Of a DNA stretch of 64,000 nucleotides, positions 30,346 through 42,776 are shown one piece after another. Position numbers and translations under genes: made by a program. The first letter of the stretch is position 1; every line of letters begins with the position of its first letter. The DNA comes from Leptodactylus fallax (lineage: Eukaryota; Chordata; Amphibia; Anura; Leptodactylidae), in NCBI GenBank assembly GCA_947044405.1, contig CAMRHE010000156.1, forward strand, positions 1,035,001-1,099,000, read 5' to 3'. Below the pieces are notes generated by a model, which saw only the letters and a list, made by a program, of their open reading frames with translations, made no database searches and was not told the origin of the DNA.

Positions 30346-31681
30346 TATTGGGTGCTGAAACTAACAGATATGATTGCTCAGAAAACTGTGGAGCAATACC
30401 TTTTGAAGCATACAAAGAGTTGAAGTTGCTAGAGGAGGTGAAACATCCTCTTTAAGAAACAGTGTTTTTATCTATCCATACCCCAGTAGGACCAGAGAAA
30501 AATAATATTCAATAATCCTATCATTGTGAACAAACATGTGCATTTTGTAAAGGTTAACTTTCACTTATACTTGTACCAATTTAAGAGAGATTTTTTTATT
30601 TCTATAAAGTAGCTGGTCATGGCTGTCATAGAGATTCATATAATGATAGTTTTGTCTAGGAGCTGCATTACAATTGAGACAGTTACAAAGTGAAAGAAAT
30701 GTTTCTGATGATGGATTGTCTCACGTTGAATCTTTTTCCATCTGTAATCCTCATGTTATTTTTAGTTAAAAGCAATGTTTCTACTACGTGATGTCTGCAT
30801 ACATCTGTAATTTTATACTACAGTACTATGGATTAATACAAGAGCTTAGGCTATACAGCATTGGCAACTTTTGAAGCTTTGAATGGCGACATTCAGGAAG
30901 CAATAAATGAATAAGGTATAACCTGTCTGTTTAATAAGCCTAGAGAAAAGGAAAAGGCAAAGAAGAGAACTTAGGAACTGTAGGAAAGTTGCAGTGAATG
31001 TGGATACAATTGAATAAAATGGAATGACGTGTAAAGCACTGGGTACGTGTAATGACGTGTATACTACTGCGCAAAGCACTGCATCGATCCCGTCGTTCAC
31101 TGTTGAGCCCCTGAGTTCCAAATCTCCTTCTTTGGAACAACCCCCCCGAGGTGAAACAACTAAATCCACAAAAGGGGGAACAACAAAAGGACCCGCCATC
31201 CGCTGCTACTTCCTTCCCTAATTTTTTAGAAACTACATCTGGATGTTTGTAGGCCAACTTTAGATTCTTATTGCCAAACGGAACATGGTGACCCGGGGTA
31301 TATCAAAACCAAACTCAAAACCCTCCTCAAGTAACAAAGCCATTTTCTTGTTGTTACTTAGATATAGGCGCAATTCCTGTAGCCTCACTGGAGTCGCCTC
31401 CTTATGCACCCTTGCGCATGCATCGGGACACACCATGGGGCATACTGTTGCAATGGGAACAGGCGTGCTTGATTTTGCAACTACATCTAAATTTGTATTG
31501 CCCTTGACTTAATTCCCAGCACTCCCAATGCTTTTGCCCTGGCTGGTTGCTATTCTGTCCTGTACTATTTTCTGTTCCAGAAGGGCTGGCTGGCCATAAC
31601 CCTCAGCCAAAGGCCAATGTCTTTTTGATCCTTGCTGACGAAAATGCTTGTTGAATCACAGTCAAGTTTGGACGCCATATA
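30346..31681. other. Unassigned region with family D fragment
   Basis: 30346-30455 matches repeat family D in reverse. 31030-31500 is GC-richer, with minus-strand frames of about 105-117 codons (one containing YKHPDVVSKKLGKEV) that I cannot assign. It could be a LINE or LTR remnant split by the Tc1-like element at 31684. Confidence 0.35.
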
Positions 31682-31683
31682 TA

Positions 31684-33003
31684 CAGTGGGGAAAAAAAGT
31701 ATTTAGTCAGCCACCAATTGTGCAAGTTCTTCCACTTAAAAAGATGAGAGAGGCCTGTAATTGACATCATAGGTAGACCTCAACTATGATAGACAAAATG
31801 ACAAAACATATCTAGAAAATCACATTGTCTGATTTTTTAAGAATTTATTTGCAAATTATGGTGGAAAATAAGTATTTGGTCAATAATGGTGGTGTGCTTG
31901 GGATCATTGTCATGCTGAAAGACCCAGCCACGTTTCATCTTCAATGCCCTTGCTGATGGAAGGAGGTTTGCACTCAAAATCTCACGATACTTGGCCCCAT
32001 TCATTCTTTCATGTACATGGATCAGTCGTCCTGGTCCCTTTGCAGAGTAACAGCCCCAAAGCATGATGTTGCCACCCCCATGCTTTACAGTAGGTATGGT
32101 GTTCTTTGGATGCAACTTAGCATTCACTCTCCTCCAAACACAACAAGTTGTGTTTCTACCAAACAGTTCTACTTTGCTTTCATCTGACCATAGGACATTC
32201 TCGCAATGCTCTTCTGGAACATCCAAATGCTCTCTAGCAAAGTTCAGACGGGCCCGGATATGTACTGGCTTAAGCAGGGGGACACGTCTGGCACTGCAGG
32301 ATCTGAGTCCCTGGCGGCGTAGTGTGTTACTGGCGGTAGCCTTTTTTATGTTAGTCCCAGCCTTCTGCAGGTCATTCCCTAGGTCCCCCGTGTGGTTCTG
32401 GGATTTTTGCTCATCGTTCTTGTGATCATTTTGACCGCACGGGGTGAGATATTGCATGGAGCCCCTGATCGAGGGAGATTATCAGTGGTCTTGTATGTCT
32501 TCCATTTTCTAATTATTGCTCCCACAGTTGATTTCTTCACACCAAGCTGCTTGCCTATTGCAGATTCAGTCTTCCCAGTCTGGTGCAGGTCTACAATTTT
32601 GTTTCTGGTGTCCTTCCACAGCTCTTTGGTTTTCACCACAGTGGAGTTTGGAGTGTGACTGTTTGAGGTTGTGGACAAGTGTCATTTATACTGACAACAA
32701 TTTCAAACAGGTGCCATTACTACAGGTAATGAGTGGAGGACGAGGAGCCTCTTACAGAAGAAGTTACAGGTCTGTGAGAGCCAGAAATCTTGCTTGTTTG
32801 TAGGTGACCAAATACTTATTTTCCACCATAATTTGCAAATAAATTCTTTAAAAATCAGACAATGTGATTTTCTGGATTTATTTTCTCATTTTGTCTCTCA
32901 TAGTTGAGGTCTACCTATGATGTCAATTACAGGCCTCTCTCATCTTTTCAAGTGGGAGAACTTGCACAATTGCTGGCTGACTAAATACTTTTTTTCCCCA
33001 CTG
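31684..33003 (-). mobile_element. Tc1-like transposon (CAGTGGGGAAAAAAAGT ends), internally deleted
   Basis: TIRs over 100 bp begin CAGTGGGGAAAAAAAGTATT and end TTTTTTTCCCCACTG, flanked by TA (31682-31683, 33004-33005). The element encodes a Tc1 transposase on the minus strand. A block of roughly 270 bp of the usual element is missing at about 31889 (ATAAT joined to GGTGGTGTGC). Confidence 0.9.
31890..32678 (-). pseudogene. Tc1-like transposase, C-terminally deleted and frameshifted
   Basis: The N-terminal frame (to 32678) has the paired-like HTH with [20 protein letters not shown] and a second HTH start. A frameshift near 32390-32450 leads to the catalytic part: [13 protein letters not shown] (first Asp) and [11 protein letters not shown] (second Asp). 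The segment that should hold SPDLNPIE with the catalytic Glu is deleted. It cannot be active. Confidence 0.9.
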
Positions 33004-34057
33004 TACATTGAGCTTCACCAATTGCGTCCATACTGCAGAAAAGGCCAGAACAATTATCTGGGGCCTTTTCTCCTATGATGCTTGGCAATATCGCAAACGC
33101 CTGCAACCAATTTTTAAACATTTGGGGTATAAGGTGCTCCCACTGTTTTTCTTCTTCCTTTTTTCTTTATCAAGGTGAAATATTTCTAGAGGCAGAAAGA
33201 GGAATATTTCTATGTATTTATCCTTCCAAATTTTTTCTTTTCCTTCTACTTAAAATGTGTGGCAAGCGGACCCTCAAAGCATATGTAGACTTCCCCTCTC
33301 GCTCTGTCATCTAACCTAACACTATCCCCAGCAGGTGTCTCTGTCTGTACTGATACCGTAACCCCAGCCTCCTTAATGGCGACGGACCCAGCCCTGGCCC
33401 CTACCTTGCGTCCCTGCAATCAGCTCTGGCGATAAAGCGGGAAACCACCCTAGCAGTATGGATGGCGTAACCAACTTCCGACTTCTGCTGAGCTCGGCCA
33501 TCTGGAAGAATTTCTCCCGGAATGAGCCCTGCAGTTCCATGTAGGGCTCCATTGTGCTGCGCTCTGGGCGCATTATCTGGGCTAAGCCACACCAGAGGGC
33601 AAGCCTGGAAAGGGGGCCTCTCTGGCGCAGCTGCTGGGGCGCTCTCACCCTGCATCACTACCACCTGCACTCTTAGCCTGTCATCGTCACCTCTTGTGCC
33701 GGCGGCAGCACACAGCTACCCCTGGATCTCCTCTACAGAGGCCATAGTGACTGATAACCACATGGGACAGTGCACATACGCTACAAACCACCACCGACTC
33801 ACATTGCACCTCCCTTTGGCTTTTGCTTAGATCTGCTGTCCCCCGGGTCCAACCATTTCTGAAAAGACACAGATATTTTCTTTCAACACTCCCTATCCTT
33901 TTGCACCACTATTAGAGCTTTCTTTCATACCATCAAGCTTCCCCTCACAGATCCACACTGGCTGCTCTCTACTTTCACTGTCCAACATGCTTACTCTATG
34001 TCCAACATATACTCTACATTGCAACTGCAGTCTGATGCTTCTACATCAAACTACATA
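33004..34057. other. Unassigned, partly GC-rich region
   Basis: Overlapping minus-strand frames at 33373-33670 (GC-rich, no known domain) could be retroelement debris; I cannot support a product. The rest is plain sequence. Confidence 0.35.
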
Positions 34058-35697
<1,640 letters not shown>

Positions 35698-35872
35698 TAG
35701 CAGAGTGGGAAGACTAGCTCAGTAGATAATTCTGTAACATAAAGATCAACATTTTCATCATACAATCACATGGCTTTTCACGTGTTAAGATACAACAAAA
35801 TTTAAATTGCTCACCAAATGTTATAGGTTGATAGTAGTATAATGTTGTACCGTGTTAGCCATTGAAAGTAGT

Positions 35873-36078
35873 GGAAGAGTGAAGAAATCAGGCGATACCT
35901 TTTAGAGGCTAACTGAGTATATTTATAAGTAAGCTTTCAGGAGTACTCGCTCCCTTCATCAGACATGGTGTGATACAAGAACTGAAAATTAACAGATTTT
36001 TATACACATGGTTTTCAAAGCATTTTAGAGTCCTTAAAAAAAATTGCAATCTAAGTAGAGAAGTTATTTACAACAGGT

Positions 36079-36111
<33 letters not shown>

Positions 36112-37649
36112 AGTCTGGAAACTTGTGGTGCGTGACGGAGGGATCAGTAATTCTTGCTGTTATCTGTTTGCTATCAGGAGGTGATTTGTGACCCTCACAG
36201 GTCACACATAGTGTGATTTGAAGCTGGCATGAATATTGAGTTCAGTTCATGGTTCAAACATAGTGTGACATGAAGCTGGCATGAATATTAAGTCCAAATT
36301 GCAGAGTTTGAAATTTTTGCATAAATTTATACTCCATTTGTTTTCTTTTCTCCTGTGTCTTAAAATGTCCCATTAAAACCACAACCCGCAAATCTTCAAT
36401 AGAGTGGTTTTCTCCGGAGAAATGTGCGGCCACTGGGAGATCGGTTCTGCTGTTATTAATGGTGGATCTGTGTGAGTTCATTCGTTGACTGAGTCTCTGC
36501 CCTGTTTCCCCCACATAGAGGCCTGTGGTGGGACATTGCACACACATTATGAGGTACACCACATTGGAAGACCTGCAGGAGAATGTCCCCCTAATTCTGT
36601 GCACCTGTTGTGACTGTGGGATAGGTACACTGTCAGCGGTGTGGATGTGCTTGCAGGTCATGCACCTTTTATGTAGGCAAGGTGAGGTGCCATTTTCAGT
36701 TGGGGCCTTCAGGGCACTCCGGACGATAATGCGCCTCAGGTTTGGTGGTTGTCGAAAGGAGAGGAGAGGGGGGACTGGAAATATGTCCTTGAGTCTGTTG
36801 TCCCTATGTAGTACAGGTTGGAGCTCCTTGGCAATCCTTCGTAGGATCTCCAGTTGTGGGTTGTAGGTGACAACTAAGGGCACTCGGGCTTCTTTCTGGG
36901 TCTCTCTATATGTGAGCAGACTGTCTCTGTTAATGGCTGCTGCTTTGTTTAATTGGTTGTCTGTCACTTTTGGTTTGTATCCCAATCTGAGAAATTTCGT
37001 CCTCAGATCCAGGAGGTGCTTGTCCAGGTCTGTTTTGTCGGAGCAAATACGATTGTATCGTATAGCCTGGCTGTAGATTATAGATTGTCTTGTGTGCTTG
37101 GGGTGGAAGCTGTCGTTTCTCAGGTAGGCCGTTCTGTCTGTGGGTTTGTGGTATATCGATGTGAGTAGCCGGTGGTCTTTAATGTATATTGTGGTATCTA
37201 GAAAGTGAATTTCACTCCCTGAATAGCTAAGTTTAAGGTTGATGGTCGGGTGAAAGTCATTGAAGTCATTATGGAATTGAAGTAGGGCCTCCTCACCTGC
37301 AGTCCAGATGACAAGGATATCATCGATATAACGAAGGTAAATCATAGGTTTGGTGGCGCATGTTGATAAATATGTTCCTTCCATTTCTGCCATAAAGAGA
37401 TTTGCATATTGGGGTGCACATCTGGTCCCCATTGAAGTTCCCATTCGCTGTAGATATAGATCCTCTCCAAAGGTAAAATGGTTGTGGCTAAGGATGAATT
37501 GTATGAGCTGCGTTACTGGTTCTGTTGGGAGGTTTTGTTTTGCCAGGTGTACCCGACATGCTGCAACTCCATCCTTGTGGGGAATGTTAGTATACAGGGA
37601 TTCCACATCCATGGTGGCCAAAATGGTACCCTCAGGTAGAGGGCCCAGG
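35873..37649. repeat. Left arm of a 1.78-kb inverted repeat
   Basis: It is the reverse complement of 38905-40680. The only difference I could find by eye is one base in an A run (31 A at 36080-36110, 30 T at 40444-40473). The spacer is about 1.26 kb. Confidence 0.85.
35935..35962 (-). ncRNA. Hammerhead-ribozyme-like core in Penelope pLTR
   Basis: On the minus strand CTGATGA is followed by a 5-bp stem (GGGAG/CTCCT) with loop CGAGTA and then GAAA, the conserved hammerhead core. Penelope-like elements are known to carry such ribozymes in their pLTRs. The stem III and cleavage-site side is less clear (GCTTAC pairing imperfectly with GTTAGC), so activity is uncertain. Confidence 0.55.
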
Positions 37650-38866
37650 GCATTCAGTTTGTTAAGAAGGTCAGTGGTGTCCTGGATATAGCTTGGAGTA
37701 TCCCTGACAAGGGGTTTTAGGAGATTTTCCACCCAACCTGAGATGTTTTCTGTCAGTGTCCCAATGCCAGAAATGATAGGCCTCCCAGGGTTGCCATCTT
37801 TGTGTATCTTTGGGAGCATATAGAAGCAGCCCGGCCTGGGATCTTGGGGGATAAGTCCTTTTACCTGATTCTGGATCTGGACTGGAAACTCCTTGATCAT
37901 ACTCTTTAGTTCTTTCATATAGGCCTCTGTGGGATCACTTCCAAGTTTGGAGTAATGGATGGGATTTGACAGTTGCCTGTTTGCTTCCTGGATATAGTCT
38001 GAGGTATTCATTATGACTATTGCGCCCCCTTTGTCAGCTGGTTTTATTATTATATCTTGATTTTCTTTCAGTAATGTAATAGCCTTCTGTTCCTGCAGGG
38101 TTAGGTTATGCACCTGTTTCTTTTGTTTCTCTAGGATTTCTGATTTTACTTTGCTTCTGAAACGGTCAATATATTTATCCAGTGCTGCATTAGCTCCAGG
38201 GCGTGGGGTCCAGGTAGATTTTTTGGTAGGATTCCTTATGGGCTGTTCCATCTCAGAGTCACTGCTGTATGGAGGGTCTTTGTCATAAAAATATTCCCTT
38301 AATCTCATTTTTCTGAAAAACTCCTCCATATCATTGCAGAGTTGGATATGGTCAGTGTGTGCCGAGGGGCAGAAGGAGAGACCTTTGGAGAGAACTGACA
38401 TTTCGTGTTTGTTTGGCTCATAAGAGGAAAGATTCACAACACAGCTTTGCTGAGCTGGGCTAGTACTTGCGGTTGTAGTAATGAGGCCTTTTTGTCTCAG
38501 TCTGTGGAGCTTTTTCTTTTTGTTGTTAATAAGCATATCCTGAAGTTTCCAGTAGTATGTGTGGAGTCTGGCCTTCATTTCCTCTGTGTCATTAGCCAGT
38601 GATGATTTCAGGGCCTGTATCTCCTCCTGTGTTCTTTTTTTGTTGTTATAGGAAATTTTTATCATATTGTTCCGCAGCCTTTCAGATGTCCGAATACATA
38701 GTTGTTCTGCATATTGGCTGTTGTAGGTGTTCCGGGTTGGGTTACGTAAATTGAAGCCTTTTGGGATGAGTCTCTCCTTTTTGCATTTTGTTAAGAAGAA
38801 GATGTCGCTGTTGAGTTGTGCAAGTTTCTTAAGCCGGTTTTTCAGTTCCATTCTTTTGCGGTACAT
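36254..38866 (-). CDS. Penelope-like retroelement protein (RT with GIY-YIG endonuclease), intact
   Basis: An 870-codon frame without interruption. I start it at ATG 38866 (MYRKRMELKN), 15 bp downstream of the pLTR tail; the five codons before it begin with TTG. Domains in order: a charged, Lys-rich N-terminal region with likely coiled coil (1-130); IIKPADKGGAIVI (about 275); FYMLPKIHKDGNPGRPIISG (about 350); LATMDVESLYTNIP with the first catalytic Asp (about 398); YIDDILVIW, the RT YxDD box (about 500); a Cys cluster CLHKRCMTC (about 745), as in the Neptune group; and GIY-YIG-type YLIMCV...GLYVGETGQRLSQRMNSH (about 790). The protein would nick target DNA and reverse-transcribe the element RNA. 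Intactness suggests recent mobility. Confidence 0.92.
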   Translation of the reverse strand: MYRKRMELKNRLKKLAQLNSDIFFLTKCKKERLIPKGFNLRNPTRNTYNSQYAEQLCIRTSERLRNNMIKISYNNKKRTQEEIQALKSSLANDTEEMKARLHTYYWKLQDMLINNKKKKLHRLRQKGLITTTASTSPAQQSCVVNLSSYEPNKHEMSVLSKGLSFCPSAHTDHIQLCNDMEEFFRKMRLREYFYDKDPPYSSDSEMEQPIRNPTKKSTWTPRPGANAALDKYIDRFRSKVKSEILEKQKKQVHNLTLQEQKAITLLKENQDIIIKPADKGGAIVIMNTSDYIQEANRQLSNPIHYSKLGSDPTEAYMKELKSMIKEFPVQIQNQVKGLIPQDPRPGCFYMLPKIHKDGNPGRPIISGIGTLTENISGWVENLLKPLVRDTPSYIQDTTDLLNKLNALGPLPEGTILATMDVESLYTNIPHKDGVAACRVHLAKQNLPTEPVTQLIQFILSHNHFTFGEDLYLQRMGTSMGTRCAPQYANLFMAEMEGTYLSTCATKPMIYLRYIDDILVIWTAGEEALLQFHNDFNDFHPTINLKLSYSGSEIHFLDTTIYIKDHRLLTSIYHKPTDRTAYLRNDSFHPKHTRQSIIYSQAIRYNRICSDKTDLDKHLLDLRTKFLRLGYKPKVTDNQLNKAAAINRDSLLTYRETQKEARVPLVVTYNPQLEILRRIAKELQPVLHRDNRLKDIFPVPPLLSFRQPPNLRRIIVRSALKAPTENGTSPCLHKRCMTCKHIHTADSVPIPQSQQVHRIRGTFSCRSSNVVYLIMCVQCPTTGLYVGETGQRLSQRMNSHRSTINNSRTDLPVAAHFSGENHSIEDLRVVVLMGHFKTQEKRKQMEYKFMQKFQTLQFGLNIHASFMSHYV

Positions 38867-38904
38867 TGTGGTATCTTTCAAGTTGATAGTAGTATAATGT
38901 TGTA

Positions 38905-40300
38905 CCTGGGCCCTCTACCTGAGGGTACCATTTTGGCCACCATGGATGTGGAATCCCTGTATACTAACATTCCCCACAAGGATGGAGTTGCAGCATGTCG
39001 GGTACACCTGGCAAAACAAAACCTCCCAACAGAACCAGTAACGCAGCTCATACAATTCATCCTTAGCCACAACCATTTTACCTTTGGAGAGGATCTATAT
39101 CTACAGCGAATGGGAACTTCAATGGGGACCAGATGTGCACCCCAATATGCAAATCTCTTTATGGCAGAAATGGAAGGAACATATTTATCAACATGCGCCA
39201 CCAAACCTATGATTTACCTTCGTTATATCGATGATATCCTTGTCATCTGGACTGCAGGTGAGGAGGCCCTACTTCAATTCCATAATGACTTCAATGACTT
39301 TCACCCGACCATCAACCTTAAACTTAGCTATTCAGGGAGTGAAATTCACTTTCTAGATACCACAATATACATTAAAGACCACCGGCTACTCACATCGATA
39401 TACCACAAACCCACAGACAGAACGGCCTACCTGAGAAACGACAGCTTCCACCCCAAGCACACAAGACAATCTATAATCTACAGCCAGGCTATACGATACA
39501 ATCGTATTTGCTCCGACAAAACAGACCTGGACAAGCACCTCCTGGATCTGAGGACGAAATTTCTCAGATTGGGATACAAACCAAAAGTGACAGACAACCA
39601 ATTAAACAAAGCAGCAGCCATTAACAGAGACAGTCTGCTCACATATAGAGAGACCCAGAAAGAAGCCCGAGTGCCCTTAGTTGTCACCTACAACCCACAA
39701 CTGGAGATCCTACGAAGGATTGCCAAGGAGCTCCAACCTGTACTACATAGGGACAACAGACTCAAGGACATATTTCCAGTCCCCCCTCTCCTCTCCTTTC
39801 GACAACCACCAAACCTGAGGCGCATTATCGTCCGGAGTGCCCTGAAGGCCCCAACTGAAAATGGCACCTCACCTTGCCTACATAAAAGGTGCATGACCTG
39901 CAAGCACATCCACACCGCTGACAGTGTACCTATCCCACAGTCACAACAGGTGCACAGAATTAGGGGGACATTCTCCTGCAGGTCTTCCAATGTGGTGTAC
40001 CTCATAATGTGTGTGCAATGTCCCACCACAGGCCTCTATGTGGGGGAAACAGGGCAGAGACTCAGTCAACGAATGAACTCACACAGATCCACCATTAATA
40101 ACAGCAGAACCGATCTCCCAGTGGCCGCACATTTCTCCGGAGAAAACCACTCTATTGAAGATTTGCGGGTTGTGGTTTTAATGGGACATTTTAAGACACA
40201 GGAGAAAAGAAAACAAATGGAGTATAAATTTATGCAAAAATTTCAAACTCTGCAATTTGGACTTAATATTCATGCCAGCTTCATGTCACACTATGTTTGA
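38905..40300 (+). pseudogene. 5'-truncated Penelope-like RT/GIY-YIG copy
   Basis: It begins in the RT at LGPLPEGTILATMD and runs to the natural stop after FMSHYV. In the compared frame it is identical in protein sequence to the corresponding part of the minus-strand copy. The upstream frame from 38816 is antisense sequence of the other copy, not a real N-terminus. It lacks the N-terminal half, so it is non-autonomous, though the YIDD box and GIY-YIG domain are intact. Confidence 0.9.
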
Positions 40301-40442
40301 ACCATGAACTGAACTCAATATTCATGCCAGCTTCAAATCACACTATGTGTGACCTGTGAGGGTCACAAATCACCTCCTGATAGCAAACAGATAACAGCAA
40401 GAATTACTGATCCCTCCGTCACGCACCACAAGTTTCCAGACT

Positions 40443-40474
<32 letters not shown>

Positions 40475-40590
40475 ACCTGTTGTAAATAACTTCTCTACTT
40501 AGATTGCAATTTTTTTTAAGGACTCTAAAATGCTTTGAAAACCATGTGTATAAAAATCTGTTAATTTTCAGTTCTTGTATCACACCATGT

Positions 40591-40618
40591 CTGATGAAGG
40601 GAGCGAGTACTCCTGAAA
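40591..40618 (+). ncRNA. Hammerhead-ribozyme-like core, second pLTR copy
   Basis: Identical to the minus-strand motif at 35935-35962: CTGATGA (40591-40597), stem-loop, GAAA (40615-40618). The right copy ends at 40680, about 44 bp short of the pLTR end seen on the left. Confidence 0.55.
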
Positions 40619-40695
40619 GCTTACTTATAAATATACTCAGTTAGCCTCTAAAAGGTATCGCCTGATTTCTTCACTCTTCCAATGTTATAGGTTGA

Positions 40696-42743
40696 CAGCC
40701 TTTCTTAAAAGAGCAAACCTCTGCAGTTCTGGTGAGTGATGGAGATGCCATGACTCCCCAGGTACTATTTTGCATATCTGGTTCTTGTGCCCTAAGATCT
40801 CCGTACTTTGAGAAGCTGTTCAGGAAGAAATTAATAAACTCCATATCCCTCCTTCCCCTCTTTTCTTTCTACCTTTTTAACCCTCTATTGCTTTACCACT
40901 CTGCATTATCTTTCCTCTTAAAGACTAGCTACTGCTTTGCTTCACAATGTTGTCACACTCAGAAGAATGTGGAACTTAAAGGGAGGTTACCTCCTCCAGG
41001 CATATTCCACTGTCACTACTGTGTTATACAGCATATTACAGTGATAAACAACATACCTTTGTGGATTTGGAGAAAAACAACTTTGAAGTCTTATGCAAAT
41101 GCAGTTGGTGCACTGGAGACTGGCCTTCACCTCCCTGGAGCATTGCTCTTGCCTACCATGTTCTGACTGTGTCACTCTGTGAAGTGGGAGTTGATTCTCC
41201 TACTGTTATGATATCACCCATTCTACTTGAGCAGCAAGAGGAGTGCTCACAGGCCTGAAGACCTGCCCCCAGTGCACCTACTGTCTCATTTGCATAACAC
41301 TTCATAATAATTTTCCTCCAAACCTACATAACACAACCTACATTAAGGTATATTGTTTAATCACCGTAATGTGCTCTATAACATAGTGGTGGAAATTAAA
41401 TATGCTTAGGGGAAGTGGTAGGCTCCCTTTAAGGAGTACCCCACACCACCCTTTCACCCTATCACCCAAATACTTCATAGAAGACCTAATGCAACTAAGA
41501 TTTTTGCATCCCTAACTAGAAGTGATGCAAAAATAAAATATTTATTTTAATGTATGCGTGATCCAGGCAGATAATATTAGGAAGCAAATCAATCATAAAA
41601 TACCAATGTCCAAACATTTTAGTTGTCTTAACCTAAATTAATGGACTATCTGTGAGTAAATCAATCTAATAAACAATGTAAGATTCCAGACCACTCGTAC
41701 ACAAAGTCAAAAATAATGTAACAAAAGACAACATACAATCAAATATAAGAATGTCACATGAAATACAGAAATCAATTGGGGTACACAGCATATTAACTTT
41801 CCTATAACATGTGACTAATGTGATATGGTAATCATCCATACAAAGACAATCTGTAACCTGTATATAGGAGGAAGACTCCCTTAAAAGCTAAAAGCCTCAA
41901 GGAAAATGAAAGTAAACAGACAAATAGCAAGCCCAATTGCCTTTCAACCCTAAAATACATAGGAAACGATACCCCTGATAAAGGGCTTTTGAGTCTAAGT
42001 TCTGTTTCAGTATTTTGTGGAGGAATTCTTGGTTCATAGAAATTGGTAAATATTTGAAGGTGCATACCAATGTGCAAGATTTTTTTGTGTATTTTAAGTA
42101 GATCCCTCCCCTTGACGTACTAATATGTCAGGGTGCGGGTGCCTTTTTCCAACAAACTAACTTAATTGTACATCATGAAGATGGTACTAGCTCATTACCT
42201 TCAAAGTCAGCACCTTCGGAAGAGGATGTCAGCTGTGAGTTATAGCTGCTCCACCGGGTGCAAGAGGTGAAATAAATAAAATAGTGCACATCATCTTTCT
42301 ATCAACATATCATTTAAAGTTACTACGCTCCTGATGAACCCACTTGGGAAACGCGTTGAGGGGGTCTCTGTGAGGAGCGCTAGATGGGTTACCCATTCAG
42401 GGGACCTATCTGTAGTTCAGATTACTCTATACTAATAGGCAATCCTTAGCCTAATTTTCACCTGGCTTATTTGAACCTTTTGTTATATCCTATTTTTTTG
42501 ACCTGCAGAATAAAGTTAGCATGTGATTTAAGGTATCCATTACAACACGCAAAACTTAAAAACTATGGCAAAACTCACTTTTTTGCCATCCCACTAACAC
42601 AGAGTTAATAAAACTTGAACAAAAAGCTAAATGTTTCTAAAAAAAATGGTGAAATAGAAAGGTACAACTCACTGCACAGAAAACAAGCCCTCATATGGCT
42701 ATGTCAACATTAAAATGAAAAAGTTATGGCATTTAAAATGTGA

Positions 42744-42745
<2 letters not shown>
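40696..42745. other. Low-repeat region with scattered anuran fragments
   Basis: A 144-codon plus-strand frame at 40732-41166 has no recognisable domain and lies in a probable repeat. 41390-41450 ends GGTAGGCTCCCTTTAAGG. 42330-42370 contains TGATGAACCCACTTGGGAAACGCGTTGAG, a short repeat-type motif I recognise from frogs. I see no supported gene. Confidence 0.4.

Positions 42746-42774
<29 letters not shown>
42746..42774. repeat. Poly-A tract
   Basis: About 29 A after GTGACA; it may be the tail of a repeat read from 42640 (CAAGCCCTCATATGGCTATG). Confidence 0.8.

Positions 42775-42776
<2 letters not shown>

Larger units (their letters stand above)
35832..40680. mobile_element. Penelope-like element: full unit joined head-to-head to a truncated copy
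   Basis: A minus-strand element (35832-38881) is joined to a plus-strand, 5'-truncated copy (38905-40680). A 15-bp direct repeat AATGTTATAGGTTGA at 35817-35831 and 40681-40695 flanks the whole, so it inserted as one unit. Only the first 10 bp are certain, since GTTGA may belong to the element. The junction carries 25 bp (38882-38906) identical to the left end of the element; on the minus strand this is the tail of a pLTR directly upstream of the ORF. Confidence 0.9.

Noticed and set aside
30846..31257. Minus-strand frames of 105-117 codons containing YKHPDVVSKKLGKEV
   Set aside because: Unrecognised; two overlapping phases and no supporting signal, so not called as a gene.
36525..37691. Plus-strand frames of 69-113 codons opposite the Penelope ORF
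   Set aside because: They are shadows of the 870-codon minus-strand ORF; identical shadows occur in the second copy.
38816..38904. N-terminal 30 residues of the 494-codon plus-strand Penelope frame
   Set aside because: They are antisense translation of the neighbouring minus-strand copy across the junction. The true truncated copy begins near 38905.
40732..41166. 144-codon plus-strand frame as a host gene
   Set aside because: It has no domain, no periodic or codon-bias support, and the region looks like a repeat.
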